Source of the DNA: Nitrospinota bacterium
GTDB lineage: Bacteria > Nitrospinota > Nitrospinia > Nitrospinales > JACRGP01
Direction of reading: 5' to 3'
Assembly (NCBI GenBank): GCA_016207065.1
Contig: JACQQK010000174.1
Span: forward strand, 1-41,703
Length of the DNA stretch: 41,703 nt
In this document: in pieces, positions 31,705 to 39,503 of the stretch
Layout: each line of letters starts with the position of its first letter
Numbering within the stretch: position 1 is the stretch's first letter
Made by a program: the position numbers and the translations under genes
The notes under the pieces: generated by a model
The model's input: only the letters and a program-made list of their open reading frames with translations
Told to the model about the DNA's origin: nothing
The model's database searches: none

Positions 31705-32508
31705 CTAAGACTGGCGAATATCTTTTTCTGGGGTTTCCATGGGAATGCTTGGCGTATTTTGAATCTTTTCTTGAGCCGCCGTTTTGCCTGGCTGTTCCGT
31801 TGGACCGATTTGTTTAGACGCTTTTTTCTTCTTTCTTTTGACTCTTATATCCCCAATGGATTCCCAAGTTTCGGACGATATCATCTTTTTTATACTATCT
31901 ACCAAATCTTGCTCTTCCACTGCTATTCCTGAGGTTTTCTTGAGAGAAAGACGTATCAGCTTCAATACGTTTTCTTGAAGGATGGCTTGAACAACGCTCT
32001 TTGGAGAGAGAGTCTTGACTTTTTCGTAATACTCATTGTGTTCGTACTTGAGTATGCTTTTTTTGTGCAAGTGCGCTAGTTTATAAGAAGCGTCTTTTAT
32101 ATCGTCCTCAAAAAGATTGGCCGAAAAGACAAGGCTACTTTGAATCCCATCTTCAAATGTGAGATGGTACAAATGCCAATGTCCGCCATTGGTAAGTACT
32201 AGCCACTCGACACCGGCGTTTGCGGCGTAGTTTTCGGCTTGTTCGATATGCTTCTCTCTTAATGTTATTCCGGCCTGCTTAACCTCGATAAAAAAAGCTA
32301 CCTTGCCATTTACTTTGATTGCGTAGTCAACATAACGGTCTTTGACGGTGAATTCTTTGGTGATGTCCTGGAAAACATCGTAATCCAGAACCTCTTCCAG
32401 AAACTTGCCAATCCGTAGCGAAGTTTCAGCCTCATTAATTTTTTGCTCGTTAGCTTGTTGAAATAAAGGAATATATTTCTTGAGGTTTTTTGTAATGTCG
32501 ATTGCCAC
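31705..32508 (-). CDS. Stand-alone HsdR_N-like PD-(D/E)xK nuclease-domain protein
   Basis: The product has the type I restriction R-subunit N-terminal nuclease pattern: a helical start (KKYIPLFQQANEQKINEAET), then SLRIGKFLEEVLDYDVFQDI, YVDYAIKVNGKVAFFIEVKQ (Asp, then E-x-K) and QAENYAANAGVEWLVLTNG. No helicase follows. The C-terminal 60 residues are lysine-rich and disordered (VKRKKKKASKQIGPTEQ). I choose GTG 32508, with GGGAGGA 7 nt upstream, giving MAIDITKNLKK; the ORF-track ATG 32523 overlaps that ribosome site. About 267 residues. Such orphan domains occur in many genomes and their role is unclear. It is followed by a K+ channel gene. Confidence 0.82.
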   Translation of the reverse strand: MAIDITKNLKKYIPLFQQANEQKINEAETSLRIGKFLEEVLDYDVFQDITKEFTVKDRYVDYAIKVNGKVAFFIEVKQAGITLREKHIEQAENYAANAGVEWLVLTNGGHWHLYHLTFEDGIQSSLVFSANLFEDDIKDASYKLAHLHKKSILKYEHNEYYEKVKTLSPKSVVQAILQENVLKLIRLSLKKTSGIAVEEQDLVDSIKKMISSETWESIGDIRVKRKKKKASKQIGPTEQPGKTAAQEKIQNTPSIPMETPEKDIRQS

Positions 32509-32523
32509 AGCCCGTCCTCCCAT

Positions 32524-33070
32524 GGATTAGGGTTTAAGGAGAGAAGTTTCTTATGGGTTTCCTCAATTCTAATTTGGCTTGTCCAAAATAACGAACCTCC
32601 CGACTTAAACTTTCCGCGCTCTTAAAAAATGCCCCGTTGTAAGAAGACTAGCCAACAATCTTTGTTCAGCCCGGATATTACATGAACAAAGGAGTGGAAT
32701 CGCTCCCCCTTGCAAAGGGGGTTAGGGGGATTTGAACCTTCTGTTCGCGGTCATGGCGTGAATCCCCCCGGCCCCCTTTACAAGGGGGACAAAACCAAGG
32801 CACTTTTTGCGCCTGGCATTTTCCGTCTCCAGGAGACCGGCAAGCCCCGTTCCCAAAACGCGAAGCGCCGCCATGGGTCATTCGCTCGTGCGATATCCGG
32901 GTCAGGATATTGGAAAGAAACCAGAACATTTTCCAGGGGGAACGGCACGCGCTTTGGATATCCGAAAAATAGCATAATGGCCCCCAAAGATCACCCTATT
33001 TATATCAGCATTGCCTTTTAAGGCAAATAACGGAGAACTTTTATGGCGGGAGGGGGGTATGGATTTTTCG
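32524..33070. other. 547-bp region without a convincing gene
   Basis: It holds two facing CCCCCTTnnnAAGGGGG modules (32703-32796) and a 16-bp palindrome TTGCCTTTTAAGGCAA (33011-33026), which may be a transcription end for hldE although no T-run follows. Frames of 103 residues (+) and 83 residues (-) here read through repeats and are not credible. Confidence 0.5.
32703..32796. repeat. Two facing CCCCCTT/AAGGGGG modules
   Basis: CCCCCTTGCAAAGGGGG followed by TTAGGGGGATTTGAA, then a 22-bp spacer and AATCCCCCCGGCCCCCTTTA plus CAAGGGGG. The two are in opposite orientation, so the whole is a large inverted repeat. Confidence 0.82.
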
Positions 33071-34540
33071 CTAAAACCCCTTGTGGTTTTCGAGGATCTT
33101 CTCGACGGTGCTGGTGGTGGAGAGTCCCTTGACGATGGGGATCAGCGCGACGCGCGCGCCGTAGCCCTCGACGATCTCCCGGCCGACGACCTCGTCGATC
33201 TTGTAGTCGTCGCCCTTGACGAGGATGTCGGGCCGCACCTCGCGGATGAGGCGCTCGGGGGTGTCCTCCTCGAAGATGGCGAGGTAATCGACGTACTTGA
33301 GGGCGGCGAGGATGTTGGCGCGTTCGCCCTGGCTTTTGATGGGCCGGCCCGCGCCTTTCAGTCTACGCACGGAGGCGTCGCTGTTGAGGCCGACGACCAG
33401 CACCTCGCCCAGCGCCTTGGCGCGTTGCAAAAACTCGATGTGCCCGCCGTGGATGAGGTCGAAACAGCCGTTGGTGAACACCACTTTCTTCCCCGCGCTC
33501 TTGGCCAGGCTCACGACTTGTTTCAGCTCCCCCACTTCCAGGATGGAATGGGTGGCGCGGAGCATCTCCTCCTCCAAAAAAGCGTTGATCTCCTTCAGCG
33601 TCACGACGGCGGTGCCGACCTTGCCGACGACGATGCCGGCGGCCATGTTGGCGAGCGCCGCGGCTTCCTGAAAGTCGAACCCGCTGAACACGGCCATGCC
33701 GAAAACGCTGGTGGCGGTGTCGCCCGCCCCGGTGACGTCGTACACTTCCCGCGCCATGGTGGGAATCTCCACGGGCTCGGCCTTGGGTTGATACAGGATC
33801 ATCCCGTCCTTGCCGCGCGTGATCAGCAAGGCCTGCGCCTTGCTCAGGTTCAACAGGTATTCCGCGGCGCGCTCCAGGTCGTCCTTGGCGTTGATCTTGA
33901 TGGGCGCCGCCTGCTCGACCTCCTTCTGGTTCGGGGTGATGACGGTGGCGCCCTGGTACAGGGAGAAATCCGCGCTTTTCGGGTCGACGATCACGAGCTT
34001 TTTGGAATTCTGCGCCCGGTGCATGACGGCGTTGACGACTTTCGGCGTCAGGACGCCCTTCTGGTAGTCGGAACAGATGACCCCGTCGACGGCCGGCAGG
34101 GTCTTGTTGATATAAGCGATGAGTTTGGCCTCGGTCTCGGCGGCGATGGGGCGGCTGTCTTCCTTGTCGATCCGGAGCACTTGCTGGTCGTGGGCGATGA
34201 CGCGGATCTTGGACGTGGTGGGCCGATGGAAGAACCGGCTGACGCCCTCGGCATGGATCGAGCGGTCCCGGATGAGGTTCAGGAACCGGTCGCCTTTTTC
34301 GTCCTGGCCGATGGCGCCGCACAGATGGACCTCGCACCCCAGGGCCACGAGGTTGTTGGCGACGTTCGCGGCCCCGCCCAGCGTCTGGTTCTCCGAGCGG
34401 CACTCGAGGATGGGTACCGGCGCCTCCGGCGATATGCGGTTGACCGCCCCCCAGATGTACTCGTCCAGGATGAGGTCGCCGACCACGAGGACCTTCGGGC
34501 GTTTTTCGTTTTCGAGAAAAAATTTGAATTTGGATTTCAT
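33071..34540 (-). CDS. hldE: Bifunctional heptose-7-phosphate kinase / heptose-1-phosphate adenylyltransferase
   Basis: HldE makes ADP-heptose for the LPS inner core: it phosphorylates D-glycero-beta-D-manno-heptose 7-phosphate and later adenylylates the 1-phosphate. Residues 1-330 are a ribokinase-type kinase (KVLVVGDLILDEYIWGAVNR, TLGGAANVANNLVALGCEVH and the ATP-site YDVTGAGDTATSVFGMAV). Residues 350-489 are a cytidylyltransferase-like domain (VVFTNGCFDLIHGGHIEFLQ, VGLNSDASVRRLKG). At 489 residues it is full length, as in enterobacteria. ATG 34540 is clear. hldE is separated from radC by about 175 bp, so it may have its own promoter. Confidence 0.97.
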   Translation of the reverse strand: MKSKFKFFLENEKRPKVLVVGDLILDEYIWGAVNRISPEAPVPILECRSENQTLGGAANVANNLVALGCEVHLCGAIGQDEKGDRFLNLIRDRSIHAEGVSRFFHRPTTSKIRVIAHDQQVLRIDKEDSRPIAAETEAKLIAYINKTLPAVDGVICSDYQKGVLTPKVVNAVMHRAQNSKKLVIVDPKSADFSLYQGATVITPNQKEVEQAAPIKINAKDDLERAAEYLLNLSKAQALLITRGKDGMILYQPKAEPVEIPTMAREVYDVTGAGDTATSVFGMAVFSGFDFQEAAALANMAAGIVVGKVGTAVVTLKEINAFLEEEMLRATHSILEVGELKQVVSLAKSAGKKVVFTNGCFDLIHGGHIEFLQRAKALGEVLVVGLNSDASVRRLKGAGRPIKSQGERANILAALKYVDYLAIFEEDTPERLIREVRPDILVKGDDYKIDEVVGREIVEGYGARVALIPIVKGLSTTSTVEKILENHKGF

Positions 34541-34714
34541 CCTTGGCCTCTGTTGCGGGGACTGGGCGCATTATACAGCGGCCCGGCCCGCCGTTCCACG
34601 GTCTTGTTGTTCGATGCAGGGGAAAACTTGCCAGCGCGGTATTCTCTCAAATCTCCTTCCTAACATACAAGGGGGAAGGGATTATAGGGCCGTTTTCCCC
34701 GGACACCGCCGACG

Positions 34715-35413
34715 TCAGATCAACCCTTCGTCCGCGAAACTGTAGTAGGCGTTCCCGCCGACGATGATGTGGTCGATCAATTTGATGCCGACAATGTCCC
34801 CGGTTTTCGCGACGCGGTGCGTGATCTCGATGTCCGCCTGGCTGGGCGCCGGGTCGCCGCTCGGATGGTTGTGGATGAGGACGATGGAGGCGGCCGATTC
34901 CTTGATCGCCGGGACCATGACCTCGCGCGGGTGGACGATGCTGGCGTTGAGACTGCCTTCGGAAATGGGGATGTCCTTGATGACCCTCAGTTTGGGGTTG
35001 AGCAGGACGACCTTGACGACTTCCTTTTTCAGGTTGCGGAGAAACGGCCCGTAACATTCGACGAAATCCCGGCTCGACGTCATCGCCCGCTGGGAGCCGC
35101 CCCCCTGCGCGGAGAGCCGCTTGCCGATCTCCAGCGCGGCCTTGATCTGCGCCGCCTTGGCGGAGCCGATGCCCTTCACGGCGCGCAACTCGCCGACGGA
35201 CGCGGAATCCAACTGCCGGAACCCGCCGAAATGCTGGAGCAGGTCCCGGCCCAGGTCGACGGCGTTCTTCTTGCTCTGGGGGTCTCCCGACCCGATGACG
35301 ATGCCCAACAGGTGGGCGTCGGAAAGTTTGTCCCCGCCGAATTTGATCAGCCTTTCCCGGGGGCGTTCGTCCTCCGGCCAGTGTTTGATCGAGGAGCCGC
35401 TTTCGGCGCTCAT
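34715..35413 (-). CDS. radC: RadC family (JAMM/MPN domain) protein
   Basis: The product has the RadC layout: N-terminal helix-hairpin-helix region ([20 protein letters not shown], then [20 protein letters not shown]) and a C-terminal MPN domain with the JAMM metal motif ([20 protein letters not shown]). The catalytic His-x-His and Asp are present. RadC was named for DNA repair but its actual role is unsettled. The ORF track starts 31 codons too early; ATG 35413 ([20 protein letters not shown]) overlaps the TGA of the upstream decarboxylase gene (ATGA), so the two are coupled. 232 residues, normal for the family. Confidence 0.95.
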   Translation of the reverse strand: MSAESGSSIKHWPEDERPRERLIKFGGDKLSDAHLLGIVIGSGDPQSKKNAVDLGRDLLQHFGGFRQLDSASVGELRAVKGIGSAKAAQIKAALEIGKRLSAQGGGSQRAMTSSRDFVECYGPFLRNLKKEVVKVVLLNPKLRVIKDIPISEGSLNASIVHPREVMVPAIKESAASIVLIHNHPSGDPAPSQADIEITHRVAKTGDIVGIKLIDHIIVGGNAYYSFADEGLI

Positions 35414-36366
35414 GGACGGGTCCAGGTCTTTTGCAGTTCCAGGGTTTTCTTGAAGTAGGCGATGGTCTCGCGCAATCCCTCCTCCAGCCCCACCCTGGGT
35501 TCCCATCCCAGATAGCTCCTGGCGTTGGCGATGTCCGGCTGGCGCACCTTGGGGTCGTCCTGGGGAAGCGGGAGGTAGTCGATTCTACTCCGGCTCCCGG
35601 TCAGTTGCAAAATTTTCCGCGCCATTTCCTCGATGGTCATCTCGTTGGGGTTGCCGAGGTTGACCGGCTCGTTACAGCCGGAAAGCAGGAGGCGGTAAAG
35701 GCCCTCGACAAGGTCGGCGACGTAGCAAAAACTGCGCGTTTGGTTGCCGTCGCCGTAGACCGTGAGGTTTTCCCCCTCCAGCGCCTGGCGCAGGAAGTTG
35801 GGGATGGCCCTGCCGTCCTTGAGCCGCATCCGCGGACCATAGGTGTTGAAAATCCGGACGATCTTCGTGTCCACGCCATGCGCGCGATGGTACGCCATGG
35901 TCAGGGCCTCGGCAAAACGCTTGGCCTCGTCGTAAACGCCGCGCGGGCCGACGGGGTTGACGTTGCCCCAGTAGCTCTCCTTCTGCGGATGCACCAGCGG
36001 GTCGCCGTACACCTCCGACGTGGAGGCCAGCAGGAACGCGGCTTTCTTCGCCTTCGCGAGACCCAGCGCCTTGTGCGTGCCCAGGGAACCGACCTTGAGC
36101 GTCTGGATCGGAAACTGGAGGTAGTCGTCGGGACTGGCGGGCGACGCGAAGTGCAGGATGTAGTCGAGCCTGCCGTCCACCTCGATGTAGTTGGTCACGT
36201 CGTGCTTGACGAACGCAAACTTATCGCTCCGGATATGGGCGATGTTGTTTTCGTTGCCGGTCAACAGGTTGTCCATGCAGATCACTTCGTGGCCCTTGGT
36301 CAGAAGGTGGTCGCACAAGTGCGACCCGAGAAATCCCGCGCCTCCCGTAATCAATGTCCTGGGCAT
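35410..36366 (-). CDS. UDP-glucuronate decarboxylase (UXS-type SDR)
   Basis: The 318-residue extended SDR converts UDP-glucuronate to UDP-xylose, a sugar donor for surface glycans. Seen are the NAD loop [39 protein letters not shown], the catalytic [11 protein letters not shown] and [17 protein letters not shown] (YxxxK), and [20 protein letters not shown]. The ASPASPxxY block is typical of UXS rather than of epimerases GalE or RmlB. ATG 36366 opens the frame. It is coupled to radC by a 4-bp overlap. A dTDP-glucose dehydratase is a less likely alternative. Confidence 0.92.
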   Translation of the reverse strand: MPRTLITGGAGFLGSHLCDHLLTKGHEVICMDNLLTGNENNIAHIRSDKFAFVKHDVTNYIEVDGRLDYILHFASPASPDDYLQFPIQTLKVGSLGTHKALGLAKAKKAAFLLASTSEVYGDPLVHPQKESYWGNVNPVGPRGVYDEAKRFAEALTMAYHRAHGVDTKIVRIFNTYGPRMRLKDGRAIPNFLRQALEGENLTVYGDGNQTRSFCYVADLVEGLYRLLLSGCNEPVNLGNPNEMTIEEMARKILQLTGSRSRIDYLPLPQDDPKVRQPDIANARSYLGWEPRVGLEEGLRETIAYFKKTLELQKTWTRP

Positions 36367-36424
36367 AAACTCCTTTTGGTTGGATTAATGAGTCCCATCG
36401 CTCGACAGCGCCCGGCAAAATGAG

Positions 36425-36520
36425 GCCCACGAAACCCCTCCCCCTTTCAGGGAGAGGTTGGGTGGGGGTAAACGCACTGAGCTTACACCCCCATCCTGGC
36501 CTTCCCCCTACAGGAAGGAA
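36425..36520. repeat. CCCTCCCCCTTTCAGGGAGAGG-type repeats
   Basis: CCCCTCCCCCTTTCAGGGAG followed by AGGTTGGGTGGGGG, then its counterpart CACCCCCATCCTGGCCTTCC. They form a loose inverted pair in the 174-bp gap between fmt and the UXS-type gene. Confidence 0.6.
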
Positions 36521-36540
36521 ATGCGCCGTCTCCGGTATCT

Positions 36541-37497
36541 TTATTTCGTGGACGGTTGACCCGAATGGGACTCGAACCGGTCCCCTTTGCGAAGGGGATG
36601 GCCCTGCAGAAAACTTTTGGCCGGCATGGGCTTTTTGCTTTCCGGCTGAAGGCGGGTAATGACCGCCCGGCCCTGCCCCGTCCCCACTTCGATGCCGTAA
36701 TCGGAAACGCGGACGACGGACCCCGGTTCGTCGCCGGGGTCGCCGGGCGCCGTCTCCGCCTCGCAGATCCGAATGCGCAGGGATTTATAAAAAGCGTAGG
36801 CGCCGGGCCAGGGCTCCAGCCCGCGGACCAGGTCCCTGATTTGTCTGGCGCTTTTCTCCCAACAGATCAGTCCGTCTTCTTTTTTCAGTTTTGCCGCGTA
36901 AGTGGCCTGCGCGGGGTCCTGCGGCGTGGACGCGAGCGTCCCGCGTTCCAACCGGCGGACGGTCTCCAGGACCAGGTCCGCCCCGGCGGCGGACAGCGTG
37001 TCGTGCAGGGTCTGGGCGTTGTCGGAATCCTTGATGGGGACAACTTGCGTCAATAGGATGTCCCCGGTATCCATCGCCGCGTCCATTTTCATGGTTGTCG
37101 CCCCGGTTTCCCGCTCGCCGTTGACGATGGCCCGGTTGATCGGAGCGGCGCCGCGGTACTTGGGCAATAGGGACGCATGAAGATTGAGGCAAAAATGGCG
37201 GGGGACCGCTAACACCCTGGGGTTGAGAATCTGGCCAAAGGCGACGACGACGACCAGGTCCGGGGCCAGTCCGCGCAGGACTTCGATAAAATCCGGGGCG
37301 TTGACCTTTTCGGGTTGCAAAACGGGAATGCCACGCTCCAGCGCGAACTGCTTTACCGGCGGGAACCGCACGGCCTGCCCGCGTCCCTTGGGACGGTCCG
37401 GCTGGGTGACGACGCAGGCGACCTGAAACTCGGAACGGGACAGCGCGTCCAGGGTGGGGACGGCGAAATCGGGCGTTCCCATGAACACGATCTTCAT
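36541..37497 (-). CDS. fmt: Methionyl-tRNA formyltransferase
   Basis: Fmt formylates initiator Met-tRNA with 10-formyl-tetrahydrofolate. Seen are MKIVFMGTPDFAVPTLDALS, the folate-site segment NLHASLLPKYRGAAPINRAI (with the HxSLLPxxRG motif), ATTMKMDAAMDTGDILLTQV and a C-terminal OB-fold-like domain (RGLEPWPGAYAFYKSLRIRI). The ORF track extends 78 codons upstream through def in another frame; ATG 37497 is the true start, overlapping the def TGA. 318 residues is normal. Together with def it makes the formylation-deformylation pair, in the order def-fmt. Confidence 0.97.
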   Translation of the reverse strand: MKIVFMGTPDFAVPTLDALSRSEFQVACVVTQPDRPKGRGQAVRFPPVKQFALERGIPVLQPEKVNAPDFIEVLRGLAPDLVVVVAFGQILNPRVLAVPRHFCLNLHASLLPKYRGAAPINRAIVNGERETGATTMKMDAAMDTGDILLTQVVPIKDSDNAQTLHDTLSAAGADLVLETVRRLERGTLASTPQDPAQATYAAKLKKEDGLICWEKSARQIRDLVRGLEPWPGAYAFYKSLRIRICEAETAPGDPGDEPGSVVRVSDYGIEVGTGQGRAVITRLQPESKKPMPAKSFLQGHPLRKGDRFESHSGQPSTK

Positions 37498-38006
37498 GGG
37501 GATTTCTCTTTGAGCTTTTTCTTGAACTTGCGTTTCAGCAGGTCGCGCTTGATCTTTCCGAGCTTGTCCCAGAACAAAATGCCATTGAGGTGGTCCAGCT
37601 CGTGCTGGAACGCCCGGGCCAGGTGGTCCTCGGCTTCGTAGCGCACCGCGTTGCCGTCGAGGTCGTACCCCTTCAGTTCGACGCGTTTGGCCCGCTTGAC
37701 CTCGGCGAACAAGTCGGGGATGCTCAGGCATCCCTCCTCGCCGGTCATCTCCTCCTCAAAGGCGGCGATCTCGGGGTTGACGATGGCGACGGGGTTGATC
37801 TTGTCCGTGCCTATCCCCAGGTCGACGACGATGATCCGCTGGGCGATTCCCACCTGGTTGGCGGCCAGGCCCGCGCCGGGGGCGTCGAACATGGTCTCGA
37901 TCATGTCCTGGGACAACGCGACCAGATTGCCGTCGATGTTCTCGATCGGGCCGCATTTCTGGCGGAGGATGGGGTCCAGGCAATTTCGTATGGTCAATAT
38001 AGACAT
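37494..38006 (-). CDS. def: Peptide deformylase
   Basis: Def removes the formyl group from nascent proteins; it is a metalloenzyme. All three motifs are present: GAGLAANQVGIAQR (about 45-58), EEGCLSIPDLFAEVKRA with the metal-binding cysteine, and FQHELDHLNGILFWDKL with HExxH. The protein (170 residues) has a lysine-rich tail (KRKFKKKLKEKSP), which is common. ATG 38006 is clear. The TGA overlaps the fmt ATG. The upstream 145 bp are AT-rich and have a possible weak promoter (TTGCTT...TAAACT on the minus strand). Confidence 0.98.
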   Translation of the reverse strand: MSILTIRNCLDPILRQKCGPIENIDGNLVALSQDMIETMFDAPGAGLAANQVGIAQRIIVVDLGIGTDKINPVAIVNPEIAAFEEEMTGEEGCLSIPDLFAEVKRAKRVELKGYDLDGNAVRYEAEDHLARAFQHELDHLNGILFWDKLGKIKRDLLKRKFKKKLKEKSP

Positions 38007-38151
38007 GAATTTTCAGCCGGGGGACTGGCGGTCAGATGGAGGCTCCAACGAGCTCAATTTAAAGTTTAATACATTGAAGGAAAAAAGCAAGCGCGGAGGA
38101 TCCCGGTTCCCGGACAACTTCGCGTCCGCTCCGCGACTTTATCCCTCGCCG

Positions 38152-39138
38152 TCACCGGCCCGCCTTGCGCCATCCGGCTCGCGCCGCCTCTTCCTCGCTA
38201 CAGAACCACCGTTCGCCCTGGGATTCGTCGATCTGGGTTTTGCCGTACCATTGCCCGCCGGGGACGTGGTAGATTTTTTCCTTTTTGCGGTTGATGTTCC
38301 CCTTGATCCGGCAATCGTCCTGCCGTTGCCGTTCGGCGCCCTTTTCTTCCTTCCTGTCCGCGACTTTGGGATTGGAATCGGCTTCGGGCTTGACCTCCGC
38401 CGCTTTCTCCTCCGCAACCGCCATGTCCTTTACGGGCTCCGTTTCCAATTTTTCAGGAACAGGAACCGGCGTGGACGGCGGCCGGCGTGACGCTGGACCC
38501 AGCGGGCTCGACTCGGATGGCGAGCGATGACCATCGGGGGCGCTCAAAGTCTGGCCGGTTCGCCCCGGCGCGGGCGGCGGCTCCCTTTGCCAGAGCCCCC
38601 GCCCCTGGATCCGGGCCTCGTCCTCATAACGTTTGAACTCCTTCATATACTTGAAGGGGAAACGGGTGTAGGCGAACCCGTAGCCTTGCTTGATAATCTC
38701 CGCGTTCAGAAAAAAATCGTCCGGCTGACGGTAAACGTAGGCCAGCAGGCGCCCGTATTTGTCGCGCGGCGTAACGTCGTAGTCCATGGCGACGAAGCGG
38801 CCTTCCGCGGCGCGACGGGTGAACTCGGACGCCTCCTTGCCGAAATACTGCACGGGCTTCGTGGGGTGTTTTGTCTCGGGGGTGTCGACGCCGAGCAGTC
38901 TCACCTTCTCCCCGTCGCTCAACCGCAAGGTGTCCCCGTCGATGACGCGTTTGACGAAAAATTGCCCGCCGTCTCGCCTGGCGGACGAAGCTTCCGAGCG
39001 GCCCATGGCATAGTCCGTCCGGTAACCCTTCCCCCGTCCGGTTGACGGACGGGCGGGTTCGCCCTTGCTTTCGAGGGGAACGCCGCTCAAGGCCAACGTT
39101 AAAATCGCCAGGGCCACGAGGACTGAAAGCAGTCTCAC
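38152..39138 (-). CDS. Staphylococcal-nuclease-like protein with C-terminal sunset domain and repeat-derived linker
   Basis: The start is GTG 39138, overlapping the TGA of the DUF350-like gene (GTGA); the ORF-track start lies inside that gene. A signal peptide (VRLLSVLVALAILTLALSGV) sends the 328-residue product out of the cytoplasm. Residues about 60-185 are the SNase domain: VKRVIDGDTLRLSDGEKVRL, LGVDTPETKHP and DKYGRLLAYVYRQ. Residues 185-226 (APGRTGQTLSAPDGHR, then SPSESSPLGPASRRPP) come from the same repeat as in Ppx. An acidic linker leads to a sunset-type domain (IKGNINRKKEKIYHVPGGQW, then GERWFCSEEEAARAGW). It is probably a secreted DNase/RNase. Confidence 0.92.
   Translation of the reverse strand: MRLLSVLVALAILTLALSGVPLESKGEPARPSTGRGKGYRTDYAMGRSEASSARRDGGQFFVKRVIDGDTLRLSDGEKVRLLGVDTPETKHPTKPVQYFGKEASEFTRRAAEGRFVAMDYDVTPRDKYGRLLAYVYRQPDDFFLNAEIIKQGYGFAYTRFPFKYMKEFKRYEDEARIQGRGLWQREPPPAPGRTGQTLSAPDGHRSPSESSPLGPASRRPPSTPVPVPEKLETEPVKDMAVAEEKAAEVKPEADSNPKVADRKEEKGAERQRQDDCRIKGNINRKKEKIYHVPGGQWYGKTQIDESQGERWFCSEEEAARAGWRKAGR
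38462..38585 (-). repeat. Palindromic repeat inserted in frame in the SNase gene
   Basis: It matches 26516-26614 and 41098-41196 and is read in the same frame as in the Ppx gene, giving PGRTGQT...SP.ESSPLGPA. It contains the GACGCTGGACCCAGCGGG palindrome. Confidence 0.86.
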
Positions 39139-39356
39139 GGTCTTATGGCGCTCCCGACGACGATGCCGCTGGCAATGACGACCGACGCGAGGACGATAGC
39201 CATGGGGACGCTTCCCTCCTTGATCAGCGCCCATTCGTCCACGCCCTTGTTGAGCAAGTTGAAGATGTAAAGCGAGATAAACAGCCCGGCGCCCATGCTT
39301 GCCGAGCCGACGATGGCCCAGCCAAAAGTGATCAAATACGCGGTGGCAATTTCCAT
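39135..39356 (-). CDS. DUF350-like small membrane protein (73 aa)
   Basis: ATG 39356 is decided by GAGGAGG just upstream; the ORF track starts 41 codons earlier inside a palindromic repeat. The 73 residues form two transmembrane helices (LITFGWAIVGSASMGAGLFI and PMAIVLASVVIASGIVVGSA) joined by NLLNKGVDEWALIKEGSV. The EWxLIKxxxxxxAIxLA pattern fits half of a DUF350 protein (YjfL-like), whose function is unknown. The TGA overlaps the GTG of the SNase gene, so both are translated together. An ATP synthase subunit c is less likely, because no conserved ion-binding Asp or Glu lies in the second helix. Confidence 0.78.
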   Translation of the reverse strand: MEIATAYLITFGWAIVGSASMGAGLFISLYIFNLLNKGVDEWALIKEGSVPMAIVLASVVIASGIVVGSAIRP

Positions 39357-39371
39357 GGTTCCTCCTCGAAA

Positions 39372-39503
39372 AATGCGGCGTAGCGCCGCGTGGCTTCCGG
39401 GCGTTTGCCCGTTAGTGAATCCGGTGTCGCGCCGGCCGCCTCGGCGTTGGCCTGAGGCGGCGTTGGATCCAGCGTTCACGCTGGCCGGGGGCGTCCCCGG
39501 CTA
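39372..39503. repeat. Composite palindromic repeat between MBL and DUF350-like genes
   Basis: GCGGCGTAGCGCCGCG, a CCGGGCGTTTGCCCG hairpin, CCGCCTCGGCGTTGGCCTGA plus GGCGG, and CCAGCGTTCACGCTGG (39469-39484), then GGGGGCGTCCCCGGC. All modules occur elsewhere in the window. Confidence 0.82.

Noticed and set aside
32678-33021. ORFs of 103 aa (+) and 83 aa (-)
   Set aside because: Both are translated repeat modules with no other support.
33011-34663. 550-aa plus-strand ORF
   Set aside because: Antisense of hldE, low complexity in Asp/Val/Arg, no motif.
35080-35115. Possible repeat insertion in radC (GACGTCATCGCCCGCTGGGA)
   Set aside because: The spacing between the HhH region and the MPN domain is normal for RadC, so this is probably chance similarity.
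39357-39479. 41-codon N-terminal extension of the DUF350-like protein
   Set aside because: It is translated repeat (MNAGSNAASGQRR); GAGGAGG directly before ATG 39356 marks the true start.
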